NCBI GenBank assembly: GCA_034666965.1
Contig: JAXDKT010000076.1
Coordinates: 1-30,176, forward strand
Length of the DNA: 30,176 nt
Direction: 5' to 3'
From: Chersky-267 sp034666965
Lineage (GTDB): Bacteria; Chloroflexota; Limnocylindria; Limnocylindrales; CSP1-4
Part shown: positions 21,750 through 29,914 of the stretch, piece by piece
Layout: every line of letters starts with the position of its first letter
Position numbering within the stretch: position 1 is the first letter of the stretch
Notes under the pieces: model-generated
Seen by the model: only the letters and a program-made list of their open reading frames with translations
What the model was told of the DNA's origin: nothing
The model's database searches: none
Position numbers and translations under genes: made by a program

Positions 21750-22211
21750 CTAGCGAATGCCCGTGTCGTAGTCGACGATCACCGGCGAGGAACTGGGCGC
21801 TGGCTGACCTGCCGGCCCAACCGCGATCGGGATGGAGGGCGCGGTTCCGAGCAGGCCCTCGACGGGCTGCGGGACCAGCACGTAGCTTCCCGGAGCGAGG
21901 TTGAGGTTGAACCGGCCGTCGGGGGCGGTCGTCACGCGGGTCACCTCGGAACCGTCCGGCCTGGTCACCACGATGACCGCGCCACCGACCGGGCGAGCGG
22001 CGCAGGCGGAATCTCCGGGTCGCTCGACGGGGCAGACCGGGCCGGCCAGGGCGACGCCCGAGATGTTGCCGGCCGACGCGCTCGCGACGAGGCCGCTGGC
22101 CGGCGAGCTCGAAGACGGCGCCGCGGGTGCGGTGCAGGCGGCCAATCCGAGGGCGATGGCCACGAGGACGGCCACCAGGCCGAGGCGGGGGCGGGGGCGG
22201 TTCGAAGGCAT
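21750..22211 (-). CDS. Lipoprotein with carboxypeptidase-regulatory-like domain
   Basis: A 153-residue secreted lipoprotein. A basic N-terminus (MPSNRPRPRL) and hydrophobic helix lead to the lipobox LAAC with lipidated C26, then a Ser/Ala/Pro-rich tether. Residues about 49-125 look like a small beta-sandwich of the carboxypeptidase regulatory type (ISGVALAGPVCPVE, GAVIVVTRPDGSEVTRVTT, APDGRFNLNLAPGSYVLVP). A short Pro/Ser-rich tail ends it. Two cysteines in the domain may form a disulphide. It is convergent with the TadG-like gene and divergent from the S51-like gene, so it is a single-gene unit. The start ATG is the only one that gives a signal peptide. The role is unknown; such domains usually help adhesion or stability. 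Confidence 0.8.
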   Translation of the reverse strand: MPSNRPRPRLGLVAVLVAIALGLAACTAPAAPSSSSPASGLVASASAGNISGVALAGPVCPVERPGDSACAARPVGGAVIVVTRPDGSEVTRVTTAPDGRFNLNLAPGSYVLVPQPVEGLLGTAPSIPIAVGPAGQPAPSSSPVIVDYDTGIR

Positions 22212-22304
22212 GGCGCCGAGACGACCCGGACGGCCCCGATGTTCCGAGCCAGGGCTCGGCTGCGGGCGCGGGCAGGCGTGACCGTTCGACCGGGATACCG
22301 GTCG

Positions 22305-22310
22305 TACCAT
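22305..22310 (+). promoter_or_regulatory. -10-like hexamer TACCAT ahead of the S51-like gene
   Basis: TACCAT ends exactly 6 bases before the GTG at 22317. This fixes a start that would otherwise be uncertain, because the open frame extends far upstream. No Shine-Dalgarno is seen. Confidence 0.55.
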
Positions 22311-22316
22311 CCTGTC

Positions 22317-23618
22317 GTGAGCGATCCGAGGGTCCTGACGATCATGGGCTCGGGCGAGACGGCCCCGACGATGGGCCGCGTCCATCGGGCGCTGTTCGAG
22401 CGGTTCCGATCGGCGTCCACGCCGCCGGCAACGGTGATCGACACGCCCTACGGGTTCCAGGAGAACGCCGACGACATCAGCGCCCGGATCGTTGACTACT
22501 TCGCCGTGAGCATCGGGCGGGCAATGACCGTGGCGTCGTACCGATCGAGCGACGTCGATGCCATCGTCGCGGCCACGGCCCTGGCCCGGATCGGCGAGGC
22601 GCGCTACGTGCTGGCCGGTCCGGGCAGTCCCAGCTATGCCCTGCGCCACTGGGGCGGCGGCCCGATCCCGGCCGCGCTCGCCACGAAGCTGGCCGACGGT
22701 GGGATGGTCACGATGGCCAGCGCCGCGGCGCTGACGGCCGGCGTGGTGACCATCCCCGTGTACGAGATCTACAAGGTCGGCGCCGACCCCCAGTGGCTCG
22801 AAGGCCTCGACCTGCTGGGACCGGCCACCGGCCTGCGGGTCGCGGTCGTACCCCACTACGACAACGCCGAGGGCGGCAACCACGACACGCGCTTCTGCTA
22901 CATCGGCGAGCGCCGGCTGCGCGTCCTCGAGCGGTCCCTGCCCGCCGGCACCTTCATCCTGGGCGTCGACGGCCACACCGCTCTGGTCCTCGACCTCGAG
23001 GATCGGACCGCGAGCGTGCGTGGCCTCGGCGGTGTCACGGTCCGGGTATCGGGACGGAGCCGGGTGTTTCCCAGGGGGACCACCACCATCGATGCCCTGG
23101 CGGAGGCCGCCCGCGACCTCGCTGAGGGAGGCCCGGACCCGACCGCCACCCGATCCGAGACCCACGACGACGGCACGCCGGCCGGGACCTTGGTTGGAGC
23201 GTCGCCACCGGGCGACGGGCCCCTTCACGATGAGGTGACCCACCTGGAGGGTACCTTCGTCGATGCGCTCGCGGAGGCTGACGTCCGGGCCGCGGTGGCG
23301 GCGCTGCTGGCCCTCGACGTCGCCATCGAGCGGCGCGTCGGCGCGGGCGACGACAGCGCTGAGGTGCACTCGGCACGGGCGACCGTGCGCGCGCTCATCG
23401 TGCGCCTGGGTGAGGCCGCGGCCGGCGGCGCGGGCGACCAACGCGCCGTGGTCGCGCCCTACGTGGAAGCCATGCTCGAGCTGCGCGCCCGCGCTCGGGC
23501 GGCGCAGGACTGGGCGACCGCCGACCTCCTCCGTGAGCGACTCGCGGCCGGGGGCGTCGAGATCCGCGACGACCCGACCGGCTGGACCTGGACCCTGACC
23601 GAGCGCCCGGATCGCTAG
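22317..23618 (+). CDS. S51 peptidase/cyanophycinase-like protein fused to a cysteinyl-tRNA synthetase-type C-terminal domain
   Basis: A 433-residue cytoplasmic protein of two parts. Residues 5-255 resemble the class I glutamine amidotransferase-like fold of S51 peptidases (LTIMGSGETAPTMGRVHRAL, VLAGPGSPSYALRHW, then a nucleophile-elbow-like MASAAALTAGVVTIPVYEIY with S135 in place of the GTSAGA serine, and VPHYDNAEGGNHDTRF). After a disordered Pro/Asp/Gly linker (about 268-305), residues 311-427 match the C-terminal region of cysteinyl-tRNA synthetase: FVDALAEADVRAAVAALLAL, MLELRARARAAQDWATADLL, RERLAAGGVEIRDD and TGWTW. The synthetase catalytic HIGH and KMSKS parts are absent. The tail may bind tRNA or simply be a helical module. 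The GTG start follows TACCAT by 6 bases. The substrate is unknown. Confidence 0.75.
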   Translation: MSDPRVLTIMGSGETAPTMGRVHRALFERFRSASTPPATVIDTPYGFQENADDISARIVDYFAVSIGRAMTVASYRSSDVDAIVAATALARIGEARYVLAGPGSPSYALRHWGGGPIPAALATKLADGGMVTMASAAALTAGVVTIPVYEIYKVGADPQWLEGLDLLGPATGLRVAVVPHYDNAEGGNHDTRFCYIGERRLRVLERSLPAGTFILGVDGHTALVLDLEDRTASVRGLGGVTVRVSGRSRVFPRGTTTIDALAEAARDLAEGGPDPTATRSETHDDGTPAGTLVGASPPGDGPLHDEVTHLEGTFVDALAEADVRAAVAALLALDVAIERRVGAGDDSAEVHSARATVRALIVRLGEAAAGGAGDQRAVVAPYVEAMLELRARARAAQDWATADLLRERLAAGGVEIRDDPTGWTWTLTERPDR

Positions 23619-23648
23619 CCGACGAACGCTCGCGGCCGCGGTCATCGG

Positions 23649-25373
23649 TCAGTGGTGAGTGGTCCCGGCCCGTATCGCCCGATGCAGGTCGTTGACGGCG
23701 GCGTCGCGGGAGGCGACCGGGGCGAGCCCGAACTGCCTCTCGATCGTGCGCATGATCGATGTCGTGTCGTACACGGTGTGGTCGACCGACGAGCGAGTCA
23801 GCCCGCGACCGATCAACAGCGCCGGGATCCGTGTTCCCGGGCCGTACTGGTCGGCCTGACCGGGAGCCGCGCGCGTCCCGAGACCGGGCGGCGAGACGTG
23901 GTCCCATTGACCGCCGAACTCGTCGTAGGTGACCAGGATCAGCGTGCTCCGCGCCTGTGGCCCGTGCTGGATCGACCTGATCAGGTCGACCAGGTGATCG
24001 CTGCCGTTCGGCTCGCTGCTGTAGCCCGGGTGCTCGTTCTCGTTGCCCAGCGGCTTGACGAAGCTGACCGCGGGCAGGCGGCCCTTCTTGACCGCGTGCA
24101 GGAAGTCCTGCTCGTCCTGGAGGTGGGCGCGATCCGGCTGGCCGGGCGCGTAGCGGGCGTAGTAGTTGAACGGTTGGTGATGGACCTGGAAGGACTTGTC
24201 GGGGCAGTATGGGAAGCCGCCCTTGCCGGCCCCGTCGGGCGGCGCCGGGACCGAGCTCGGATCGGCACAGGCCGGACCCGCGCCATTGGTCCAGCCCCGA
24301 CCGCCGACGTTCCCGGCCGCGTTGTCCCAGCCACCCGAGTACCAGGCCCAGCTCACGCCCGCGTCGCTGAGCGTGTCACCGATGGTCAGCGGCGTCGTCG
24401 TGTCGTCGACGTTGGGCATCCGGGCACCGAACGCGCTCGTCGGCTGGTAGAAGGGCAGGGCGGTGTTCACCGCCCGGTCGCCACAGGCCAGACCGACGAC
24501 GGTCGTCGACTGACCGCAGGCCTGAGTGACCGGACCGTCGACGACGCCCGAGGTGTGGTAGAGCGGGTAACTGGCGTTGGGGAATCCCGCGGCGTCGAGG
24601 ACCGAGTGGGTCCCGCCCGGGAAGGGCGGTGCGGCCGCCGCGATCAGGTACTGGTGGTTGAGGAACGAGCCGCCGAACGCGGCCTGAAAGAAGTGATCCA
24701 GGACGACGTAGTTGGGCGCCTTCCGGCCATGGAGGTAGTCGTAGATCGGCAGCTCGGTGGTGTCGTAATACCCCATTGTCATGCCGGCCGAGTCGCTGCC
24801 GGTGACATACCGGTTCTGCTGCCCGCCGTTGAGCTGGTACTGCTCCTGATAGAAGCGGTGGACGAGATCGCGGGTGCAGCCGCCGGGTAGGCCCTGCCCC
24901 TTGAGAACGCCGAACGGCGAGCTGAACAGGTGGTCCTCGTCGGGACAGGTCGTGTCGTCGGGGCCGATGTAGCGGTCGATGGTGTACGGCCGGTTCTTGA
25001 ACCGGTAGGCCGTGGTCAGCCCATTCGAGAACGTGAAGGTGGTGCTGCTGCAGCGCGGCGCCAGCGGTGGGGACATCAGATTGACGTCGGTCATCAGCAG
25101 GCAGTCATAGGGCGTGCCATCCTGCGCCACCTGGGTGGTCTTCGCCCGCGGGGCGTCGGATCGGCCAACGACGTGCTTGCCGCCGACCGAGCCCCAGTTG
25201 CCGTACAGGTTGTCGAAGCTGTGGTTCTCCTCGTAGATGACCACCAGGTGCTTGAACTGGCCCAGGGGTCCGTGGCTTGCATCGGCGGCGACGGGCGCCA
25301 GCGGTGCCAGGGCCAGGGTGAGGAGCGCGGCAGTCGTGACGGCCGCGAGTCGCGTGAGGGGACGACGCTTCAT
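23649..25373 (-). CDS. Secreted phosphoesterase (phospholipase C/acid phosphatase family)
   Basis: A 574-residue exported enzyme of the alkaline-phosphatase-like phosphoesterase family (PF04185). A Sec signal peptide is clear: MKRRPLTRLAAVTTAALLTL, then a hydrophobic stretch ending PVAADASHG. The mature part starts with HLVVIYEENHSFDNLYGNW, the ENxSFDxxxG metal-site motif of phospholipase C and acid phosphatase members. Near the C-terminus, VTYDEFGGQWDHVSPP is the second metal site (DExGGxxDHVxPP). GNENEHPGYSSEPNGSDHLV and the final RTIERQFGL are also family-like. Several cysteines suggest disulphides. It has its own promoter-like TACGCT and a strong ribosome site 4 bases before the ATG. It probably scavenges phosphate from phospholipids or phosphomonoesters outside the cell; the exact substrate is not readable. 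Confidence 0.9.
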   Translation of the reverse strand: MKRRPLTRLAAVTTAALLTLALAPLAPVAADASHGPLGQFKHLVVIYEENHSFDNLYGNWGSVGGKHVVGRSDAPRAKTTQVAQDGTPYDCLLMTDVNLMSPPLAPRCSSTTFTFSNGLTTAYRFKNRPYTIDRYIGPDDTTCPDEDHLFSSPFGVLKGQGLPGGCTRDLVHRFYQEQYQLNGGQQNRYVTGSDSAGMTMGYYDTTELPIYDYLHGRKAPNYVVLDHFFQAAFGGSFLNHQYLIAAAAPPFPGGTHSVLDAAGFPNASYPLYHTSGVVDGPVTQACGQSTTVVGLACGDRAVNTALPFYQPTSAFGARMPNVDDTTTPLTIGDTLSDAGVSWAWYSGGWDNAAGNVGGRGWTNGAGPACADPSSVPAPPDGAGKGGFPYCPDKSFQVHHQPFNYYARYAPGQPDRAHLQDEQDFLHAVKKGRLPAVSFVKPLGNENEHPGYSSEPNGSDHLVDLIRSIQHGPQARSTLILVTYDEFGGQWDHVSPPGLGTRAAPGQADQYGPGTRIPALLIGRGLTRSSVDHTVYDTTSIMRTIERQFGLAPVASRDAAVNDLHRAIRAGTTHH

Positions 25374-25377
25374 GGTT

Positions 25378-25383
25378 CCTCCT
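25378..25383 (-). promoter_or_regulatory. Shine-Dalgarno AGGAGG for the phosphoesterase
   Basis: Read on the minus strand, AGGAGG is followed by AACC and the ATG at 25373. It confirms this start over the longer open frame to 25451. Confidence 0.75.
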
Positions 25384-25414
25384 GCCTGGCGACCACGGGG
25401 CCTCGATCCCGGAC

Positions 25415-25420
25415 AGCGTA
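25415..25420 (-). promoter_or_regulatory. -10-like hexamer TACGCT for the phosphoesterase
   Basis: On the minus strand TACGCT lies about 41 bases before the start codon, leaving a leader of roughly 35 bases with the ribosome site. It falls in the 74-base gap after the esterase gene. No -35 is recognised. Confidence 0.35.
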
Positions 25421-25447
25421 CGACCGGCGCGCGAGGCGCCGCAAGAG

Positions 25448-26446
25448 TCACCCGGTTAATACTTCCGGCCCGGGCCGGTGGCCCCAGCGGGACCGCAGCA
25501 GAGCCGCCCGCTCCAGCGTTTGCTGGGTGCCGCCGCCCTCATGGCCGTTGTACGGCCAGACGCTGATCCGCTTCTCGCCGGCGTAATGGTTGAACGCCGC
25601 GAAGACCGTCGAGGGCGGGCAGATCAAATCCATCAGGCCAACAGAGAACAGGGCGGACGCGCTCGCCCGAGCGGCGAAGTTGAGCCCGTCGACGTAGTCC
25701 AGGGTCTGGAAGACGGAGTCCGCCGCCGTGCGCCGAATCCGGAGGTAGCCAACGAGCTCCGCGTACGGATCGGCATCGGTGATCTGGATCGCCCGACGGA
25801 TGTCCGACAGGAACGGCACGTCGGCCAGCAGGACGGCCGCGTCCGGCGACAGCCCCGCGACCGCCAGGGCGAGGCCGCCGCCCTGGCTGGCCCCGCTCAC
25901 GGCGATCCGCCGCCGGTCGATGGCCGGGTGATCGACGATCGCCTCGACCGCCAGAACCGCGTCCGCGATCAGGCGCCGGTAGTAATAATCCTTGGGATCG
26001 TCGATCCCACGGGTCAGGAAGCCCGGGTGCTGCGGACCACCAGCGGCATGCGGATCGGACGTGTCGCCCGGCGACCACTGGCCCCCCTGGCCGCGGGTGT
26101 CGACGACGAGGTGGGCATAGCCCATCGACGCCCAGGCGAGCCATTCCACCGGATGCCCACGCCCCCGACCGTAACCGAGGTACTCGACCACGCACGGGAT
26201 CCGACCGTCGCGGGCCACGGGCAGGAGCAGCCACGCCTTGATCGGGTCGCCGTCGAAGCCCGGGAATGTCACGTCGAAGGCATCGACCGTGACGAGACCG
26301 GCATCGAACGGATCGAACCGTGGCGGGAACGTCGACCGCCGCGATTCGGCCAGCGTGTCCCGCCAGAACGCATCGAAGTCAGCCGGCTCGTGACGTTCGG
26401 GCCGGTACGACCGGAGCTCGTCGAGGGGGAGGTCGAACTGAGCCAT
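25448..26446 (-). CDS. Acetyl xylan esterase/cephalosporin-C deacetylase family hydrolase
   Basis: A 332-residue alpha/beta hydrolase of the AXE1 family, which removes acetyl groups from xylo-oligosaccharides and other acetylated sugars. Family features are the N-terminal DFDAFWRDTLAES, VEYLGYGRGRG, HLVVDTRGQGGQWSPGDT, and YYYRRLIADAVLAVE. The catalytic triad is readable as S187 in SGASQGG, D273 in GLMDLICPPST and H302 in NGHEGGG. There is no signal peptide, so it acts in the cytoplasm like Bacillus and Thermotoga relatives. Its ATG lies 6 bases after the GMC oxidoreductase stop, so it is the last gene of that minus-strand operon. It probably deacetylates sugars taken up for the oxidative pathway encoded upstream. 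Confidence 0.93.
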   Translation of the reverse strand: MAQFDLPLDELRSYRPERHEPADFDAFWRDTLAESRRSTFPPRFDPFDAGLVTVDAFDVTFPGFDGDPIKAWLLLPVARDGRIPCVVEYLGYGRGRGHPVEWLAWASMGYAHLVVDTRGQGGQWSPGDTSDPHAAGGPQHPGFLTRGIDDPKDYYYRRLIADAVLAVEAIVDHPAIDRRRIAVSGASQGGGLALAVAGLSPDAAVLLADVPFLSDIRRAIQITDADPYAELVGYLRIRRTAADSVFQTLDYVDGLNFAARASASALFSVGLMDLICPPSTVFAAFNHYAGEKRISVWPYNGHEGGGTQQTLERAALLRSRWGHRPGPEVLTG

Positions 26447-26452
26447 GGCCGG

Positions 26453-28090
26453 TCAGCTCGCGCCGCGCCCGTCGGCGATGTGCTCGGCGACCCGCCAGGC
26501 ATTGGCCATGATCGAGAGGGTCGGGTTCGCGCCGGTGGCGGTCGGGAATGGGCCACCGTCGACGACGTACAGGTTGTCCACCTCGTGGGCCCGGCACCAG
26601 CGATCGAGGACCGAGCTGGTGGGGTCGTCGCCCATCCGCGTCGTCCCGTGCTGGTGCGAGCAGTTGCCGGTCACCCGGTCGATGTACACCTTCTGGATCC
26701 CGGTGGCGCCGGCGGCCTCGAGGATCTCGGCGTTGCGATCGATCAGGAAGCGGCCCTGGGCCAGGTCGTTGAGATGCGGCTTGAGGGTGATCCGGGCGAC
26801 CGGCAACCCCCAGGCATCGGTGACGCGCTCGTCCAGGTCGACCCGGTTCTCGTGCTGGGGCATGTCGTGGATGACCATGGCGACGGCCATGCTGTGATTG
26901 AAGTAGTCACGATCGATGCGCTTGGCCTCGGGTCCCCACGCCGGGCGGCCCGGCAGGCTCCAGTTGATGGGCAGCGGGATGCCGACCCCGGCCGCCGCGA
27001 TATGCCCGCCGCTGGCATGACCGCGCGACTCGTCGTGCTCGTAGAACTGGAAGCTGCTGGCGCTCACGTAGCCGCCCCCGGCCCAGGCATAGATCGGGTC
27101 GTCGAAGACGCCGACTGCGGCACTGTACTCGTGGAAGGTGACGTTGCGCCCGACCAGGTCGCTGCCATTGGCCAACCCGTTTGGAAACCGCCCGGACCGC
27201 GACAGCAGCAGCAGCCGCGCGGACTCGACTGCGCCACAGGCGAGGATGATGACCTCGGCCTGCTGCTCCACGAGGTCGCCGTCGGCATCCGCGTAGACCG
27301 CGCCCCGGGCCCGGCCCCGGCCGTCGACCGCGATCTCGCGCACATAGCTGTCCGGGCGCAGGTCGTAGTGGCCGGTTCGAAGGGCGTCGGGCACGAACAC
27401 GTTGAGCGCGCTGGACCGAGTCCCGGTCGGATCGCCGTGCTGCTGGGCAAATGCGCTGATCACCGTTGCCGGACGACCGTTGAACGGCCGCGAGAGCGCG
27501 GCCTGGGGGGTCTGGAACGAGTTCCACCCGAGCTCCCGGCACCCGAGGTGGAATTTCTCGGCGTAGCGGGAGACCGGCATCGGCGGACATGGGTAGTCGC
27601 GACTGCGGGGACCCTCGAACCCGTTCGCCCCGGCCTGTCCGGACACGCCAAAGGCCCATTCGACCTTCGAGTAGTAGGGCTCCAGGTCCGCGTAGCTGAT
27701 CGGCCAATCGGCCAGCGTGGCGCCGGGCAGGTCCCCGACGACGGTGCGCATGCGAAAGTCGTTCTCGGTAAAGCGCGGCAGCCAGCCCTGCCAGTGGACG
27801 GTCCCACCACCGACCATCTGGGGCACCGGGCAGAACAGGTCGACCGTGGGTTCCTCGTCGGGGGACGTCCGCACCGTGCGCGGATTGAGGAGCGGATCGG
27901 GCCACAGGTTGTATCGATTGATGTTGGCGAGCTCATCGCCGCCGAACGTCTCGCGGGTCCGCCAGGGACCCTTCTCGAGCGCAACGACGTCGATCCCGCG
28001 CTCGGTCAGGACCTTGGCCGCCGCGGCACCGGACGCGCCGGCCCCGATGATGCACACGGCCACCTTGGGCGGGTTCGGCTTAGGCTTCAT
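26453..28090 (-). CDS. GMC family FAD-dependent oxidoreductase
   Basis: A 545-residue flavoprotein of the glucose-methanol-choline family, of the type that pairs with a gluconate 2-dehydrogenase subunit 3 protein. The FAD dinucleotide motif is near the start: VAVCIIGAGASGAAAAKVL, with GAGASG at 16-21. PVPQMVGGGTVHWQGW is the conserved GMC loop, and GAVESARLLLLS lies mid-protein. The C-terminal part has the active-site NCSHQHGTTRMGDDP and FPTATGANPTLSIMANA with the paired His/Asn of the family. There is no signal peptide, so it should be cytoplasmic. The start ATG at 28090 overlaps the partner gene by 11 bases; open frame upstream of it belongs to that gene. The likely substrate is a sugar, glycoside or cyclitol hydroxyl, by context. 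Confidence 0.92.
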   Translation of the reverse strand: MKPKPNPPKVAVCIIGAGASGAAAAKVLTERGIDVVALEKGPWRTRETFGGDELANINRYNLWPDPLLNPRTVRTSPDEEPTVDLFCPVPQMVGGGTVHWQGWLPRFTENDFRMRTVVGDLPGATLADWPISYADLEPYYSKVEWAFGVSGQAGANGFEGPRSRDYPCPPMPVSRYAEKFHLGCRELGWNSFQTPQAALSRPFNGRPATVISAFAQQHGDPTGTRSSALNVFVPDALRTGHYDLRPDSYVREIAVDGRGRARGAVYADADGDLVEQQAEVIILACGAVESARLLLLSRSGRFPNGLANGSDLVGRNVTFHEYSAAVGVFDDPIYAWAGGGYVSASSFQFYEHDESRGHASGGHIAAAGVGIPLPINWSLPGRPAWGPEAKRIDRDYFNHSMAVAMVIHDMPQHENRVDLDERVTDAWGLPVARITLKPHLNDLAQGRFLIDRNAEILEAAGATGIQKVYIDRVTGNCSHQHGTTRMGDDPTSSVLDRWCRAHEVDNLYVVDGGPFPTATGANPTLSIMANAWRVAEHIADGRGAS

Positions 28091-28724
28091 CGCCCGCGCC
28101 GGCGTCATGCTCGGGTTGGCTCTCGGCGAACCAGGCCAGGGTGCTGTAGCGCCCGCTGTGGACCTCCGCCAGCGAGGTCGGCCCCGGGAAGCCGATGGTC
28201 TGCCAGCCGACACGGTCCCGGTTGCCACCGTAGATCGGATCGGCATAGAACCCCTGTCGGGTGTGCAGGCAGAGCAATCCGAAGAAGCCCAGGTCGATCT
28301 CGGCCTTCGTCTGCTGGAGAGGCGGAGCATCGCCGTCCTGCCCTTCGCCGGAGCCCGTCGACCCGCCTTCGCTGCGCTCCACCTCGGTCAGGATGCGGTC
28401 CTGCTGGCTCGTCTCGAGCAGCGCGAACTCCGAGCCAAACGACGCTCGGCTGAGGCGGTCGAGGGTCACCACCCCGGCGACGTAGCGCGCTCGAATCGCG
28501 TCGATGCGGCGCTGCCATGCTTCGGCCCGCTTCCCGGCGAGGACCTCGAAGCCACTGCCGTCGGGCCGGGCATAGATCGACCCGATTCCGGCCAGATAGC
28601 GGTCGAGGAAGTCGATCGAGCCGGCCTCTCGGGCCCCGGGAAGATCGTCGGTCGGGATGATCCGAGCCATCGCCGCCTCGATCGTCGCGCGCTGATGGGC
28701 GTCGAAGAAGCGCTCGGCGGTCAT
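28080..28724 (-). CDS. Gluconate 2-dehydrogenase subunit 3-like protein
   Basis: A 214-residue helical protein of the Gluconate_2-dh3 family, the small partner that assembles with a GMC flavoprotein. The N-terminus shows the family pattern: FFDAHQRATIEAAMARIIPT, then DDLPGAREAGSIDFLDRYLA. The C-terminal part has FFGLLCLHTRQGFYADPIYGGN, also typical. A Gly/Ser/Glu-rich linker lies at about 118-131. Most studied members are exported through Tat; this one begins MTAERFFDAH with no signal, matching the unexported GMC partner. It overlaps the GMC gene by 11 bases and the Gfo/Idh/MocA gene by 4 bases, so all are in one operon. Confidence 0.85.
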   Translation of the reverse strand: MTAERFFDAHQRATIEAAMARIIPTDDLPGAREAGSIDFLDRYLAGIGSIYARPDGSGFEVLAGKRAEAWQRRIDAIRARYVAGVVTLDRLSRASFGSEFALLETSQQDRILTEVERSEGGSTGSGEGQDGDAPPLQQTKAEIDLGFFGLLCLHTRQGFYADPIYGGNRDRVGWQTIGFPGPTSLAEVHSGRYSTLAWFAESQPEHDAGAGDEA

Positions 28725-29914
28725 GACGCGACGGCGGGCTCGCGGGGCGCTTGGATCGGCCGGACATCGACCCAGCGGCCGGCTCGGGCGCTCTCCACGA
28801 CGGCCTCGACGAGAGCCACGCTGCGCGCGCCGTCGGCCAGCGTCGGGTATGGCGAATCGGGGCCATCGGCCGGCGGATCGCCCGCGGCGATGGCGGCGTA
28901 GAACGGGCGCAGGACGTCGCGCAAGGCCTCGCCCCAGCCCTCGGGGTGGCCCGCGGGGAGCGACGGGACCCCGACTGGCCAGGGATTCCCCAGCGGGCCA
29001 CGGCTCAGGACCACGGACTCATTTCGGGCACCCAGCCAGAGTCGCTCCGGGTCCTCCTGGGCCCAACCCAGGGAACGCTCGGATCCCGACAGCCGAACGG
29101 TCAGGTCGTTCTTGTGGCCGGGGCTCACCTGGCTGACGACGACCGAGCCCAGCGCGCCGCCGTCGAACCGGGCGAGGACGGTTGCGGCGTCCTCCGTATC
29201 GACCGTGACCTCCTCGGTCGGTCCCGACCCGACGCCGAACGCGGAGCCGGAGCGGATCGGGCGGCGGCGGATCGGGACCAACGTGGCCAGATCGGCCATG
29301 ACCGATCGGACGTTGGCACCGGACACGAATTCGACCGTGTCGAACCAATGGGTGCCGATGTCGGCGAAGGCGCGTGACACACCGCCGGCGGCCGAGTCCA
29401 CCCGCCAGTTGAAGTCGGTCGGATCGGATAGCCAGTCCTGGAGGTAGCCGCCATGGACGACCCGGAGCCGTCCGAGCTCGCCGTTCCCGACGATCTCCCG
29501 GGCGCGCCGAACCATCGGGTAGCCGCGGTAGGTGAGCGCGACTGCGGCATGCCGGCCCGTCCGTCGGGCCACGGCCAGGAGCGTGGCGGCGCCTTCGCGA
29601 TCGATCGCGATCGGCTTCTCGACGACGACGTGCTTGCCGGCCTCCATGACCGCCCGGGCCAGCTCCACGTGAGTCCGGTTGGGGGTGCAGATGTGAACGA
29701 CGTCGATGGTCGGATCGGACAGCAGCTCGGCGATGTCGACCACGGCGCGGGGAACGCCCAGCGATCGGGCCGTGATCGGACCGCGGACCGGGTCCCGATC
29801 GACCAGCGCGACCACGTCGGCATACCCGCCACGCCGGACCGCGTCGACGTGCTGCGGCCCGATGAACCCGGTACCGACGACCGCGGCCCGCAGTCGCCCG
29901 TCCGACCGGCTCAC
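28721..29914 (-). CDS. Gfo/Idh/MocA family oxidoreductase
   Basis: A 397-residue NAD(P)-dependent sugar dehydrogenase. The Rossmann motif is AVVGTGFIGPQHVDAV (GTGFIG at 14-19); VVHICTPNRTHVELA and the signature VVVEKPIA with K100 follow. ADIGTHWFDTVEFVSG contains the conserved Asp/His of the substrate site. The C-terminal domain is the usual alpha/beta fold. GTG 29914 is chosen because it overlaps the upstream stop as GTGA, like other genes here; GTG codons at 29920 and 29923 are alternatives. Members oxidise or reduce hydroxyls of inositols, sugars and 3-keto-glycosides. Next to a GMC enzyme and a sugar isomerase it probably interconverts keto-sugars. Confidence 0.9.
   Translation of the reverse strand: MSRSDGRLRAAVVGTGFIGPQHVDAVRRGGYADVVALVDRDPVRGPITARSLGVPRAVVDIAELLSDPTIDVVHICTPNRTHVELARAVMEAGKHVVVEKPIAIDREGAATLLAVARRTGRHAAVALTYRGYPMVRRAREIVGNGELGRLRVVHGGYLQDWLSDPTDFNWRVDSAAGGVSRAFADIGTHWFDTVEFVSGANVRSVMADLATLVPIRRRPIRSGSAFGVGSGPTEEVTVDTEDAATVLARFDGGALGSVVVSQVSPGHKNDLTVRLSGSERSLGWAQEDPERLWLGARNESVVLSRGPLGNPWPVGVPSLPAGHPEGWGEALRDVLRPFYAAIAAGDPPADGPDSPYPTLADGARSVALVEAVVESARAGRWVDVRPIQAPREPAVAS

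Noticed and set aside
21717..22316. A longer N-terminus for the S51-like protein
   Set aside because: It would run antisense through the lipoprotein gene and its composition is Gly/Arg-rich; the TACCAT-GTG arrangement at 22305-22319 gives a better start.
23619..23648. CGCGGCCGCG palindrome between convergent genes as a terminator
   Set aside because: It is only 10 bases, without a T-run, and such GC palindromes are expected by composition.
25478..28453. Open plus-strand frame of nearly 1000 codons opposite the esterase and GMC genes
   Set aside because: It is a mirror of the coding frame on the minus strand; no motif is seen, and both minus-strand genes have intact active sites.
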